Source of the DNA: DASRDE01 sp035938175 | GTDB lineage: Bacteria > Vulcanimicrobiota > Vulcanimicrobiia > Vulcanimicrobiales > Vulcanimicrobiaceae | DNA length: 64,000 nt | Reading direction: 5' to 3' | Assembly: GCA_035938175.1 (NCBI GenBank) | Contig: DASZHD010000010.1 | Span: forward strand, 1-64,000 | In this document: one piece after another, positions 16,977 through 25,521 of the stretch | How positions within the stretch are numbered: the stretch's first letter is position 1 | Layout: every line of letters starts with the position of its first letter | The notes under the pieces: model-generated | Seen by the model: the letters and a program-made list of their open reading frames with translations, nothing else | What the model was told of the DNA's origin: nothing | Databases searched by the model: none | Program-made: the position numbers and the translations under genes

Positions 16977-18005
16977 TCATCGTCCGTATCCGATAGCTTC
17001 CAATACCCGTTGCGTAGCCACAGCCTCGGAGAATGTCGGAACGGCGCTCTCGCCGGTTTCAATCTGCTTCACGAATTCATCAAGCAGCTGCATGATCAGC
17101 GGAACGAGCGGATCGACTGATTCATATTTTTGATACGGCGACGGCTTGCAGTCGAGTTCCGCGGTTTCTTCCTCGTCCACGCTGAATAGACGCATCTCGT
17201 ACGGATTCGAACCGCTCGCAACGGCGGTGCGGTTTTCGGCGTGGACGGCATACGTGGCAGATTCTACCGCGACGGTCCCGTCGACCGTAAGCCGAGCGAC
17301 AAGGCCGTCGCCATAATCCAAAACCGCGAACGCTCCGTCGTCGACGCTGCTCTCGAACTCGCCTTCGTCGTCGTGCCGCACCGGGTGCGCATTTCGTAAG
17401 AGGCCGGTCGTCGTCAGCGGAGGGCGCCCGGCGAACCAGTTCGCCGTATCGACGACGTGCGAGAGCGCCGCTCCCGCCATCCCGCCACCGCAGTCGCGCT
17501 GAAACCACCAACCGCGCCGCCGTTCTGTTTGATCGCCGCGCAGCATTCGACTGAATTGCGTGATTTCGATTTCCCGCATCGGCCGCAAGTGATCGTTGTC
17601 GATCATCTCTTTGATCGCAGTGCGCTGCGGAACCCAGCGGAACTCGTGCATCACCGCGGTTGCGGTTTTCGTGGCTTTCGACGCTTCCAGCATTTCTTCG
17701 GCTTCGCGCACGTTCATCGCAAAGGGCTTCTCGCAGATCACGTGTTTCCTCGCCGAAAGCGAAGCAAGAACGTCCTCGCGGTGCGAAAACGGCGGGGATG
17801 TCACCGAAACGACGTCGATCTGCGCCGATGCCAGCATTTCGGCGCACGACGAAAACGACTGCGGAATGCGCCGTTCTTTCGCGATACGCTCAGCGCTGTT
17901 CGGCGAAGCGATCGCAACGACTTCAAAATTGGGATGCGCCGCGAAAGCCGGGAGATGCGCGCGCACTCCGAAGCCCGAGCCGACGATTCCGACGCGATAT
18001 ATCAT
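16977..18005 (-). CDS. Gfo/Idh/MocA family NAD(P)-dependent oxidoreductase
   Basis: A 342-residue dehydrogenase-like protein. The N-terminal Rossmann motif VGIVGSGFGVRAHLPAF binds the dinucleotide, and the family signature CEKPFAMNVREAEEML, with the EKP Lys, is near residue 90. The C-terminal alpha/beta domain fits the family. Members oxidize or reduce sugars, inositol, or cyclic imines. It is the last gene of the minus-strand run with the LuxE-like, LuxC-like and aminotransferase genes, and its start overlaps the aminotransferase stop by 4 bases, so it is co-translated. It might reduce or oxidize an aldehyde, imine or sugar intermediate of that pathway. Confidence 0.92.
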   Translation of the reverse strand: MIYRVGIVGSGFGVRAHLPAFAAHPNFEVVAIASPNSAERIAKERRIPQSFSSCAEMLASAQIDVVSVTSPPFSHREDVLASLSARKHVICEKPFAMNVREAEEMLEASKATKTATAVMHEFRWVPQRTAIKEMIDNDHLRPMREIEITQFSRMLRGDQTERRRGWWFQRDCGGGMAGAALSHVVDTANWFAGRPPLTTTGLLRNAHPVRHDDEGEFESSVDDGAFAVLDYGDGLVARLTVDGTVAVESATYAVHAENRTAVASGSNPYEMRLFSVDEEETAELDCKPSPYQKYESVDPLVPLIMQLLDEFVKQIETGESAVPTFSEAVATQRVLEAIGYGR

Positions 18006-19315
18006 AAGAAGTCTGCGATGACGTCGATAGCGGCAAAGAGTTGCTGCTCGGAAATGACGAGCGGGGGGGTGATCGAGAGCACGTCACCCGCCGGCCCCGC
18101 TTGCAGCACGATCACGCCTGCACGAAGGGCCTCTTTCACGACGCGCGCCGCCGTTTCACCATCGCTCAGCTGGATTCCCCACAGCAGGCCGCGGCCGCGG
18201 ACGTCGCGCACGCTGGCGTGCGAGCGCAGTCCCTCCAAACGCTGCTCCAACGCGTCGCCGAGCGCGCGTGCGCGCGCCGGCAAATCCAGGCGCTCCACTT
18301 CACCGATGTTGGCAATTGCTGCTGCGCACGCCATCGGGTTTCCGAGATAGGTAGACGTATGCAGTGCTTCGCCCGGCGACTCGGGCCACGCATCCATTAC
18401 CTGCGGGCTTGCCACTGCCGCCGATATCGGAAACCCGTTCGCCATTGCCTTGCCGATGCAAATAATATCGGGTACGGCGCCGTCGGCATCGCACGCGAAC
18501 ATCGTTCCCGTACGCCCGAATCCCGTATAGATTTCGTCGAAGATCAGCAACACGCCCAGAGCCGTACAGATCTCGCGCAATGCGCGCAAATATCCGGGCG
18601 CTGCGACGAAATTGCCCCCGCGCGCTTGAACCGGCTCGATAATTACCGCCGCGATATCGGGATTGGTTTCGAGTGTCTTGCGAGCGACGGCCAGATGCGT
18701 CCGTGCTGCATTCGGATCGTTCGCGTCCGCGGCCGGGAAATCTAAGAACACGGTGCGGCATGGGAGCATGCTTTTGAAGGGGTCGCGGAATTTCTCGATG
18801 CCGCTAACCTCCAGCGCGCCGAGCGATAGTCCGTGATACGCGCCGCGAAACGAGAGAAACGTCGATTTGCCGGTCGCCATAATCGCCGTTTTCATCGCCG
18901 CTTCTACGGCTTCAGAGCCGGTTGAAGCAAGAAACGTCTTTTGCAGATTTCCGGGCGTGATCAAGGCCAACTTTTCCAACAACTGCGTTTTCACTTCGGC
19001 GGGATGAACGTCGCCCATGGCGTGCATCAGGCGCTTTGCTTGACGCGCGATTGCTTGCGCTACCGCAGGATTGCTGTGGCCGGTATTGGCAACGCCGAAA
19101 CCGGCGGTGAGGTCGATGTAGCGGTTCTCGTCGACGTCCGTAACGATCGCCCCGCTCGCGGATTCCCAGAACACCGGAAAGCGCGCGTCGACATACGTGA
19201 CGTTTCGCGACTCGACCGAGCGAAGCGCTGCGGTTAATTCGCGCGTTCGCGGTCCCGGTATGGGCGTGCGTATGTGCTGCAGCTTCTCGCCGTTCAGGGT
19301 GTTTGGTCGATCCAT
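18002..19315 (-). CDS. class III PLP-dependent aminotransferase (GABA/ornithine aminotransferase type)
   Basis: A 437-residue fold-type I enzyme. Key points are STGSEAVEAAMKTA (phosphate-binding), FLSFRGAYHGLSLGAL, the DEIYTGFGRTG motif with the PLP-binding Asp, and the Schiff-base Lys in CIGKAMANGFPISA near residue 289. Class III enzymes usually move the amino group of omega-amino acids or amines to 2-oxoglutarate or pyruvate, so they can also aminate an aldehyde. The start overlaps the LuxC-like gene by 22 bases and the end overlaps the oxidoreductase gene by 4. In this context the likely amino acceptor is the aldehyde made by the LuxC-like enzyme (inference). Confidence 0.94.
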   Translation of the reverse strand: MDRPNTLNGEKLQHIRTPIPGPRTRELTAALRSVESRNVTYVDARFPVFWESASGAIVTDVDENRYIDLTAGFGVANTGHSNPAVAQAIARQAKRLMHAMGDVHPAEVKTQLLEKLALITPGNLQKTFLASTGSEAVEAAMKTAIMATGKSTFLSFRGAYHGLSLGALEVSGIEKFRDPFKSMLPCRTVFLDFPAADANDPNAARTHLAVARKTLETNPDIAAVIIEPVQARGGNFVAAPGYLRALREICTALGVLLIFDEIYTGFGRTGTMFACDADGAVPDIICIGKAMANGFPISAAVASPQVMDAWPESPGEALHTSTYLGNPMACAAAIANIGEVERLDLPARARALGDALEQRLEGLRSHASVRDVRGRGLLWGIQLSDGETAARVVKEALRAGVIVLQAGPAGDVLSITPPLVISEQQLFAAIDVIADFL

Positions 19316-20520
19316 TTTACGAATTCCGCAATGCGCGGCCGTCCCCCATGGTTTCCGGTAAGCGGCGGGTGCTGCAGTTCGCCGAAAGTGGTGATTCGTA
19401 CTGCGCCCGAATCCACGGCGAGACGTACGATATCGTCGCGCTCCACCGCGGTGGCGAAGCCTTCAAGCGCAAGGCCGTGGCCTCGTAGATATTCCAGCGC
19501 GTCAGCCGGCCCGTCCACTGGTATGATTCCCATCGTGCGCGGAAGAAATGGCGGCGGCTCGGATTTGGGGGGATCCACAAACAACGCGAAACCCGCCTCC
19601 GAATCCGAAAAGACCGCTCCGCGTCCGGAGGCCGCGCGAAACGCTGCGGCATCGCGCCGGTGCGCAATGCTCGCGGTCTGCGAGCGCTGATACTGCGCCG
19701 GCGGAAATTCAACGCTCGCAGTTTGAACCGCTTGCGCGAGCGTCCGAGCGAAGTCGACCGCGCTCAGCGCGCCGCCGTTTTCGAAAAACAAGACGTGGAG
19801 CGACAGGCAGCCTTCGCTTTCGTATAAGATCAGGTCGCGCGCGGCTCCCGGCACGATCTGCCGGACGGTGTCCGCCGTGCACTCGCGGGAAATGTACCCG
19901 GCGCTAGCACGTGTCCCGTAGGGGATATAGCGCGTATCGTACCGCAGCCCATTGCCGATTTCGGCCAGCGTCGCCGCGCTGCCGAACGCGACGACCACGT
20001 CGAAGGCGGTAAGATCGGGCGCATCTTCGTCACCCGCGTGCCACGCGCTCGCGTTTGCCGCTTCTTTGAATTCGTCGAGCTCGTCGTACAGCGACTCGAA
20101 GAATGCAGCCAGTAATGCGTCTTCGCGATCCTTCACCGTAACGTCGCACTTCGCGCACAGCGCAAACAGCGCCGGAAGCAGCGCTACGCCGATTGTGGTA
20201 CGGCTGGAGATAACGCAGACGTTGCCGGCAGGAAAAGCGCGCGCAAGCGGCCTCCTCGCACGCGAGGTGAATTCATCCAGGATTGCGAGCGATCCCAGTT
20301 CGTTTTCGACGACCGCGCGCAGCGCGTTTTCGTTCAAGTCGAAAAACAGACGGTCGAGCGCGTAGTCGACCATCGGCAGCGAATAGCCGAGCCGTTCGCA
20401 AATGCGATCGCTGGCACGAACGCGCGGCGGAAAATCTGCATCGCTCCAACGTTCGGCTGCCGACGCAATCGCGCGAAGAATTTTCTTTACCGGAACGTTC
20501 GAAAGCGCGGTGGACGTCAC
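19294..20520 (-). CDS. LuxC-like acyl-CoA / acyl-protein reductase
   Basis: A 408-residue member of the LuxC acyl-reductase family (PF05893-type). Evidence: the overall length, the NAD(P)-domain segment RAFPAGNVCVISSRTTIGVA, and the nucleophilic Cys in LILYESEGCLSLHVLFFE near residue 238, matching the CLS-type active site of LuxC. LuxC reduces an enzyme-bound acyl group to an aldehyde with NADPH. A LuxE-like acyl activator is encoded 18 bases upstream, which is the natural partner, but no luxAB or luxD is present. A GTG start is used. The acyl chain cannot be deduced; it may be a fatty acid or another carboxylate. Confidence 0.85.
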   Translation of the reverse strand: MTSTALSNVPVKKILRAIASAAERWSDADFPPRVRASDRICERLGYSLPMVDYALDRLFFDLNENALRAVVENELGSLAILDEFTSRARRPLARAFPAGNVCVISSRTTIGVALLPALFALCAKCDVTVKDREDALLAAFFESLYDELDEFKEAANASAWHAGDEDAPDLTAFDVVVAFGSAATLAEIGNGLRYDTRYIPYGTRASAGYISRECTADTVRQIVPGAARDLILYESEGCLSLHVLFFENGGALSAVDFARTLAQAVQTASVEFPPAQYQRSQTASIAHRRDAAAFRAASGRGAVFSDSEAGFALFVDPPKSEPPPFLPRTMGIIPVDGPADALEYLRGHGLALEGFATAVERDDIVRLAVDSGAVRITTFGELQHPPLTGNHGGRPRIAEFVKWIDQTP

Positions 20521-20538
20521 GTTCGATTTGCGATCGCG

Positions 20539-21645
20539 CTAGCGTCGGGTCAGCGTGCGTAGTTGCTCCGCGTCGAGCGAACAACCGCGCAGTTCGGCCG
20601 AATGCTCGCGGCCGAGCAGAATGATACCGCCGTCTGCGGTCGCGACGCCGAGATCTTCGGTTTGAATGGCGACGCACGACGAACGGTTTCCCAGATCCAC
20701 GTGTACGAGTGCTCCGACGACGCCGTGCGGCAGCGTTTTGCCGTCGGGGCCTACGACGCGGGGACGGAGCCACGGCGGCGCAACTTTCACTCGCACGCCG
20801 TTGTCATCCTGAGCCGCCACGCGATCGTAATACTGACTGGTCAACTCCGTCATTCCGTACTCGGCCACGATTCGGTTTTGCGGAACACTGAACGCGCCTG
20901 CCAGCGCTTCGTACAACTCGGAACGTTCGACTGCGCGCGTCCGGCCTTTGAATCCGCCCGTCTCCATAATCCGCGAACCCGCCCGCAATTCGAAACGCCG
21001 GCCGCGCTGGCGCAACTCGTCGAGAAGCTGCACGAACGCAAATGCAGTGCCCGCTAAGCAAACGGCAGCGCCGTCGGAAATTGCCTGCTGCACCGCAGCC
21101 TCGAAACCGTCGACGTCGAGCGCGTCGCCTTCCAAAAACCATTGCTCGCGTCCGTCGCCGTAAACCGCGGCAACTTTGCGCATCATGTAGCCAAGCGACG
21201 ATTGCGGGCGCAGGGCCGGATTCGGAACCAGCAACAGATATCGAAGGGGACGGGCCAGGTCCGCCAGCATCGCATCGTAAAATCCCGCGAGCAGCGCGGC
21301 ATCGTACAACGTTGCGTTTTCCAGGTAGTGTTTGCCGCCGATTCCGACCGTCGTACCGCTCGTTTCGAAGACGAGCGCCGCTTGCGACGGATCGAACGTG
21401 CAAAGTGCCGCCTCTTTGAACGCAGCGCTGGGCACCGGCGGAATCTCTTCCCAACTCTCCGGAACGGCATACCCGGAAATTCCGCGCGTCGCACAGTAGC
21501 GCGCGTACGGCGCGTTATACCGCAGCTGATGGGCGAAGATTCGCAGCGCGAGCCCGTTGAAACCGGGGACCTGCCGTTGTGATATACAGTTCGCTACGGC
21601 AGTATCGAGCTCGGCGGCCTCCGACGCGTAATCGTGATATGGCAT
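20539..21645 (-). CDS. LuxE-like acyl-protein synthetase (AMP-forming acyl activator)
   Basis: About 368 residues of the LuxE/PaaK adenylate-forming fold. Typical features are EEIPPVPSAAFKEAALCTF, the nucleotide loop VFETSGTTVGIGGKHY, ETGGFKGRTRAV and the EYGMTELTSQYYD motif that matches the LuxE signature. LuxE activates a carboxylic acid with ATP and passes the acyl to LuxC. The ATG at 21645 is chosen because it has agggtcg upstream and leaves the CoA-binding gene intact; an upstream start at 21759 would overlap that gene. With the adjacent LuxC-like gene it should form an acid-to-aldehyde reductase complex. Confidence 0.87.
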   Translation of the reverse strand: MPYHDYASEAAELDTAVANCISQRQVPGFNGLALRIFAHQLRYNAPYARYCATRGISGYAVPESWEEIPPVPSAAFKEAALCTFDPSQAALVFETSGTTVGIGGKHYLENATLYDAALLAGFYDAMLADLARPLRYLLLVPNPALRPQSSLGYMMRKVAAVYGDGREQWFLEGDALDVDGFEAAVQQAISDGAAVCLAGTAFAFVQLLDELRQRGRRFELRAGSRIMETGGFKGRTRAVERSELYEALAGAFSVPQNRIVAEYGMTELTSQYYDRVAAQDDNGVRVKVAPPWLRPRVVGPDGKTLPHGVVGALVHVDLGNRSSCVAIQTEDLGVATADGGIILLGREHSAELRGCSLDAEQLRTLTRR

Positions 21646-21671
21646 CGTACGACCCTGACGCATCGGGGCGC

Positions 21672-22145
21672 TTACCGTCTGCGGCTCGTAATCAATCCGC
21701 TGTTGAGCCCGCTGGTCGACAGCCCGCCGTTCATCCGTGCCCACTCGACTTTGATGCACCGGTCCACGACGACGTCGAGCCCGGCATCATTTGCCAGCGC
21801 AATAGCTTGTTCGTTGATCACACCGTACTGGAACCATACCGCCCTCGCGCCGGCTTCTATGGCCTCCCGCACGACGGCGACCACTTCGCTGGGTTTGCGG
21901 AACACGTCGACGATATCCGGCGCGCCGCGCTCCTGCGCGTAGGCTTTCAACGACGGATACGCTTTGATTCCGTCGATTTCCGCAATCGTCGGGTTGATCG
22001 GCGTGACGTCAAACGGCGTCTGCGTGCGCAGATAACTGAATACGGTGTAGCTCGGCCGCAGCGGATTTGACGATGCGCCGATCATTGCGACCGTTTTTGC
22101 CGAGGCGAGCAGCCCCTGGCGAGCGGAGACGGTGTCCAGGATCAT
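21672..22145 (-). CDS. CoA-binding domain protein (COG1832 type)
   Basis: A 157-residue single-domain CoA-binding Rossmann protein. The nucleotide motif TVAMIGASSNPLRPSYTVF and VDVFRKPSEVVAVVREAIE are typical, as are AVWFQYGVINEQAI and the C-terminal VVVDRCIKVEW. The ATG at 22145 lies two bases after the metY stop codon, so it is translationally linked to metY. Such proteins are small relatives of succinyl-CoA synthetase alpha N-domain; function is not established. Its place between metY and the LuxE-like gene may mean it handles an acyl-CoA of this pathway, but the metY pairing may be independent. Confidence 0.88.
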   Translation of the reverse strand: MILDTVSARQGLLASAKTVAMIGASSNPLRPSYTVFSYLRTQTPFDVTPINPTIAEIDGIKAYPSLKAYAQERGAPDIVDVFRKPSEVVAVVREAIEAGARAVWFQYGVINEQAIALANDAGLDVVVDRCIKVEWARMNGGLSTSGLNSGLITSRRR

Positions 22146-22147
22146 CG

Positions 22148-23404
22148 CTATTTCGCCTCGACCAGCTCGGCGCGACCCGCGGCCTTCAAGGCATTGTCCA
22201 AATCCCAAATCAAATCGTCCGCGTCTTCAAGGCCGACCGACAGACGGATCATCTCCGGCGCGACGCCGGCTTTGCGCATCTCGTCATCGTTCAATTGCGA
22301 ATGCGTAGTCGATGCCGGATGAATCACCAGGCTTTTCGCGTCGCCGACATTCGCAAGATGGCTCCACAGTTCGAGCGAGTCGATGAACCGCCGTCCGGCA
22401 TCGCGACCGCCGTGAATACCGAACGTAAAAATCGATCCCATCGCAGGCTCGTTGATCCACGCGACTTCCGGGCGTCCTTTCAAAAAGTCGACGATCTTGC
22501 GGGCGTTTTCGACGTGCACGCGCATGCGGATCGCGAGCGTTTCCAAGCCGAGCAGCAAAAGCCAGGCGTCCATCGGGGACATCTGCGATCCGACGTCGCG
22601 CAGCACTTCGGCGCGGGCTCGCATCAGAAAAGCATACTCGCCGAACGTTTCGGTAAAGACTTTTTCGTGATAACCGGGGCTCGGCTGCGAGAGCAGCGGA
22701 AAGCGGCCGTTGTCCCACGGAAATTTTCCCGACTCAATCAGCACGCCGCCGATCACCGTTCCGTGCCCGGAGATGAATTTCGTGGCCGAATGCACGACGA
22801 CGTCCGCGCCATGTTCGATCGGGCGATACAGCGCCGGTGAAGCGAACGTGTTATCGACGATCAGCGGAATTCCGGCATCGTGCGCGACCTGTGCCAGCAT
22901 TTCGATGTCGGCAATCGTACCGGACGGATTGCCGATCGTTTCCGCAAACAGCATCTTGGTTTCGGGCCGAATCGCCGCGCGAATGGCCGCGTAGTCGTCG
23001 ACCGGTACGAACGAGGTTTCGATGCCCATGCGCCGCAGCGTGATGCTGAACTGCGTTACCGTGCCGCCGTAGACGTTTTGCGAGCTGACGATATGGTCGC
23101 CGCTCTGCGCCAGCGTCAAAACCGCGGCGAGTTGCGCCGCCAAGCCGCTGGAGAATGCGATAGCGCCTAAGCCGCCCTCCAAGCTCGCCATGCGCTCTTC
23201 GAACGCCGCGACGGTGGGATTGCTGATGCGGCTGTAAATGTGCCCGTAGCTGCGCAACTGAAAGAGCTCGGCCGCCTGCTCGGTGGAACCGAACACGTAA
23301 GCGGCGGTCTGATAGATCGGAGCGACGCGCGAACCGGTTACCGGATCCGGCGGCGTGCCGGCGTGGATGGCACGCGTGGCAAATCCAAACTGGCGGTCTT
23401 GCAT
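22148..23404 (-). CDS. metY: O-acetylhomoserine aminocarboxypropyltransferase / cysteine synthase-like
   Basis: A 418-residue Cys/Met metabolism PLP enzyme. Segments seen: TRAIHAGTPPDPVTGSRVAP, YSRISNPTVAAFEERMASLE, FSSGLAAQLAAVLTL, the PLP-Lys segment VVVHSATKFISGHGTVIGG and a C-terminal IRLSVGLEDADDLIWDL. Within this family the length and the TQFSITLRRMGIETSFVP stretch point to MetY, which makes homocysteine from O-acetylhomoserine and sulfide. It heads the minus-strand run. The start is divergent from leuC with 63 bases between, room for two promoters. Confidence 0.93.
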   Translation of the reverse strand: MQDRQFGFATRAIHAGTPPDPVTGSRVAPIYQTAAYVFGSTEQAAELFQLRSYGHIYSRISNPTVAAFEERMASLEGGLGAIAFSSGLAAQLAAVLTLAQSGDHIVSSQNVYGGTVTQFSITLRRMGIETSFVPVDDYAAIRAAIRPETKMLFAETIGNPSGTIADIEMLAQVAHDAGIPLIVDNTFASPALYRPIEHGADVVVHSATKFISGHGTVIGGVLIESGKFPWDNGRFPLLSQPSPGYHEKVFTETFGEYAFLMRARAEVLRDVGSQMSPMDAWLLLLGLETLAIRMRVHVENARKIVDFLKGRPEVAWINEPAMGSIFTFGIHGGRDAGRRFIDSLELWSHLANVGDAKSLVIHPASTTHSQLNDDEMRKAGVAPEMIRLSVGLEDADDLIWDLDNALKAAGRAELVEAK

Positions 23405-23467
23405 GGTCGCGCGTTCTTCGACTCGAACTATGGCCTTACCCCGAGTAATAAGGAGAACTCCGCCGTT

Positions 23468-24781
23468 ATGGGCATGACCCTAACCGAGAAGATTCTTGCG
23501 CGCCACGCCGGCTTGGACCGCGTCGAGCCCGGCCAGATCATCAACGCGAACGTCGATTTGGTGCTTGCCAACGAACTGTCCGCCGCGGTCGCCATCGGCG
23601 TAATGCGCAATATTAAGGGCGCGGATCGCGTCTTCGACAACGAGAAGATCGCGCTCGTCGAAGATCACTTCGTTCCTGCCAAAGACGCTCAGTCGGCCAA
23701 AATCGCAAAGCTGATGAAAGACTTTGCGATCGAGCAGAAGATCAAACACTTCTTCGACGTGGGCCGCGGCGGAATCGAGCACGTGGTGCTTCCCGAAGAA
23801 GGCCTCGTAGCGCCCGGAGAACTGATCGTCGGCGGCGATTCGCATACGTGCACGTACGGGGCCTTCGGGGCGTTCGCGACCGGCATGGGCTCGACCGATA
23901 TTGCGGCGGCCTTCGTGCTCGGCGAGGTCTGGCTCCGCGTCCCGCCCAGCATCAAAATCATTTATCAGGGACGCTTGGGGGAGATGGTGTTCGCCAAGGA
24001 CCTCATGCTGAAGACCGTCGGGACGCTCGGGATCGACGGCGCCACGTACCGCGCGATTGAATATCACGGATCGACGGTCGATCAGATGTCGATTACCGGC
24101 CGCATCACGATGGCCAACATGGCGATCGAGGCCGGCGCAAAGAACGGCATTTTTCATGCCGACGCCAAGACGATCGCGTTCGTGAAAGAGCGGACCGATC
24201 GGCCGTTCGTCGTCGAACAGGCGGATGCCGACGCGCAGTACGAGCAGATCGTCGAAATCGACGTCTCACAGTTGGAACCGCAGGTCGCGTGTCCGCATAC
24301 GCCGGACAACGTTCACTCGATTTCGGAGGTTACCAACGAAACCGTTCCGGTCGATCAAGTCTTCATCGGATCGTGCACGAACGGCTACATCGAAGACCTG
24401 CGCGTCGTCGCGAAGATCTTGGACGGCAAACGCATCGCGTCCACCTTGCGCGTTATCGTGAATCCGGGCTCGCAGAAAGTGTGGATGCAGGCCGCGCAGG
24501 AAGGCATTCTGACGACGCTCGCGGCGGCCGGCTGCGTCGTGAACACGCCCGGATGCGGCGCCTGTTTTGGCGGCCACATGGGCACGCTGGGAGATGGAGA
24601 GCGCTGCATCTCGACCACCAACCGCAACTACGTCGGGCGCATGGGCTCGCCGAAAGCCGAAGTCTACCTCGGATCGCCCGCGACGTGCGCGGCATCCGCG
24701 CTTACCGGCGTCATTACCGATCCACGCTCCGTCGAGGTGAGCGCATCCGAACACCACGAGCTCGTCGAGGGGGCACGGTAA
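23468..24781 (+). CDS. leuC: 3-isopropylmalate dehydratase large subunit
   Basis: A 437-residue aconitase-superfamily protein of the archaeal/homoaconitase-like (short) type. Cluster ligands are Cys in FIGSCTNGYIEDLRV and in TPGCGACFGGHMG; the segment VGGDSHTCTYGAFGAFATGMG near residue 115 is a family hallmark. With LeuD it isomerizes isopropylmalate in leucine synthesis, or homocitrate/citramalate analogues. An aggag lies 12 bases upstream of the ATG at 23468; the longer in-frame reading further upstream overlaps metY antisense and is not credible. The stop overlaps the leuD ATG (TAATG). Confidence 0.95.
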   Translation: MGMTLTEKILARHAGLDRVEPGQIINANVDLVLANELSAAVAIGVMRNIKGADRVFDNEKIALVEDHFVPAKDAQSAKIAKLMKDFAIEQKIKHFFDVGRGGIEHVVLPEEGLVAPGELIVGGDSHTCTYGAFGAFATGMGSTDIAAAFVLGEVWLRVPPSIKIIYQGRLGEMVFAKDLMLKTVGTLGIDGATYRAIEYHGSTVDQMSITGRITMANMAIEAGAKNGIFHADAKTIAFVKERTDRPFVVEQADADAQYEQIVEIDVSQLEPQVACPHTPDNVHSISEVTNETVPVDQVFIGSCTNGYIEDLRVVAKILDGKRIASTLRVIVNPGSQKVWMQAAQEGILTTLAAAGCVVNTPGCGACFGGHMGTLGDGERCISTTNRNYVGRMGSPKAEVYLGSPATCAASALTGVITDPRSVEVSASEHHELVEGAR

Positions 24782-25281
24782 TGCGCGGCTACGCCCATAA
24801 ATACGGCAAGAACGTCGACACCGACGTCATCATTCCCGGAAAGTACTGCAACATCGTCGATCAGGCCGAGCTCGGAAAGCACGCACTCGAGGGCATAGAT
24901 CCCGAATATACCGCGCGCATGAAGGCCGGCGACATCATCGTCGCCGACACCAATTTCGGCTGCGGTTCTAGCCGCGAGGTGGCGCCCATTGCGATCAAAG
25001 GGTCCGGCACTGCTGCGGTAATCGCAAAAAGTTTCGCCCGAATCTTCTATAGAAACGCGCTGAACATCGGTTTGCCGATTTTTGAATCACCGGAAGCCGT
25101 CGACGGCATTTCGACCGGCGATGAAATCGAGATCGATGCACCCAGCGGCACGATCCGCAACGTCACGAAGAACGAATCGTACAAAGCGGCGGCATTTCCG
25201 CCGTTCATGCAGTCGCTGATTGAGGCGGGCGGATTGCAACCATACGTGGAGAGGCGGCTGGCGGAACGCGCCGCGTCCTAA
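24781..25281 (+). CDS. leuD: 3-isopropylmalate dehydratase small subunit
   Basis: A 166-residue swivel-domain subunit. The motif NVDTDVIIPGKYCNI near the N-terminus and the active-site loop TNFGCGSSREVAPIAIKGSG near residue 57 are standard for LeuD. The sequence YRNALNIGLPIF follows. It is co-translated with leuC through a 1-base overlap, and the pair is followed directly by tandem palindromic repeats that could end transcription. No leuB or leuA is present in the window. Confidence 0.95.
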   Translation: MRGYAHKYGKNVDTDVIIPGKYCNIVDQAELGKHALEGIDPEYTARMKAGDIIVADTNFGCGSSREVAPIAIKGSGTAAVIAKSFARIFYRNALNIGLPIFESPEAVDGISTGDEIEIDAPSGTIRNVTKNESYKAAAFPPFMQSLIEAGGLQPYVERRLAERAAS

Positions 25282-25283
25282 CG

Positions 25284-25515
25284 GTCATGGTGAGGAATCG
25301 CGCCTTGTCATGGTGAGGAATCGAACCACCCCGAGGTATCGAGGGGCATATTTGCGATCAAACGCGCCCTTCGATTCCTCAGGGTCCTTCGATACCTCAG
25401 GATGACGTTGGTCTTGTCATGGTGAGGAATCGAACCACCCCGAGGTATCGAGGGGCATATTTGCGATCAAACGCGCCCTTCGATTCCTCAGGGTCCTTCG
25501 ATACCTCAGGATGAC
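25284..25515. repeat. tandem copy of the dispersed palindromic repeat (109-base period)
   Basis: Two identical 103-base units run 25304-25406 and 25413-25515. Each starts cttgtcatggtgaggaatcg and ends ccttcgatacctcaggatga. Inside a unit, tgaggaatcgaa pairs with ttcgattcctca and ccgaggtatcgagg pairs loosely with ccttcgatacctcagg, so a nested hairpin is possible. A partial extra copy (tcatggtgaggaatcg) lies at 25284. It fills most of the gap between leuD and the convergent gene, so it may serve as a bidirectional terminator. Confidence 0.9.
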
Positions 25516-25521
25516 AGTGCG

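Noticed and set aside
20539..21645. Bioluminescence (lux) operon
   Set aside because: Only LuxC- and LuxE-like proteins occur; no LuxA, LuxB or LuxD sequence is seen on either strand.
24289..25281. 330-residue ORF as a larger leuD
   Set aside because: The upstream part overlaps leuC in another frame and has Arg-rich shadow composition; LeuD proper begins at 24781.
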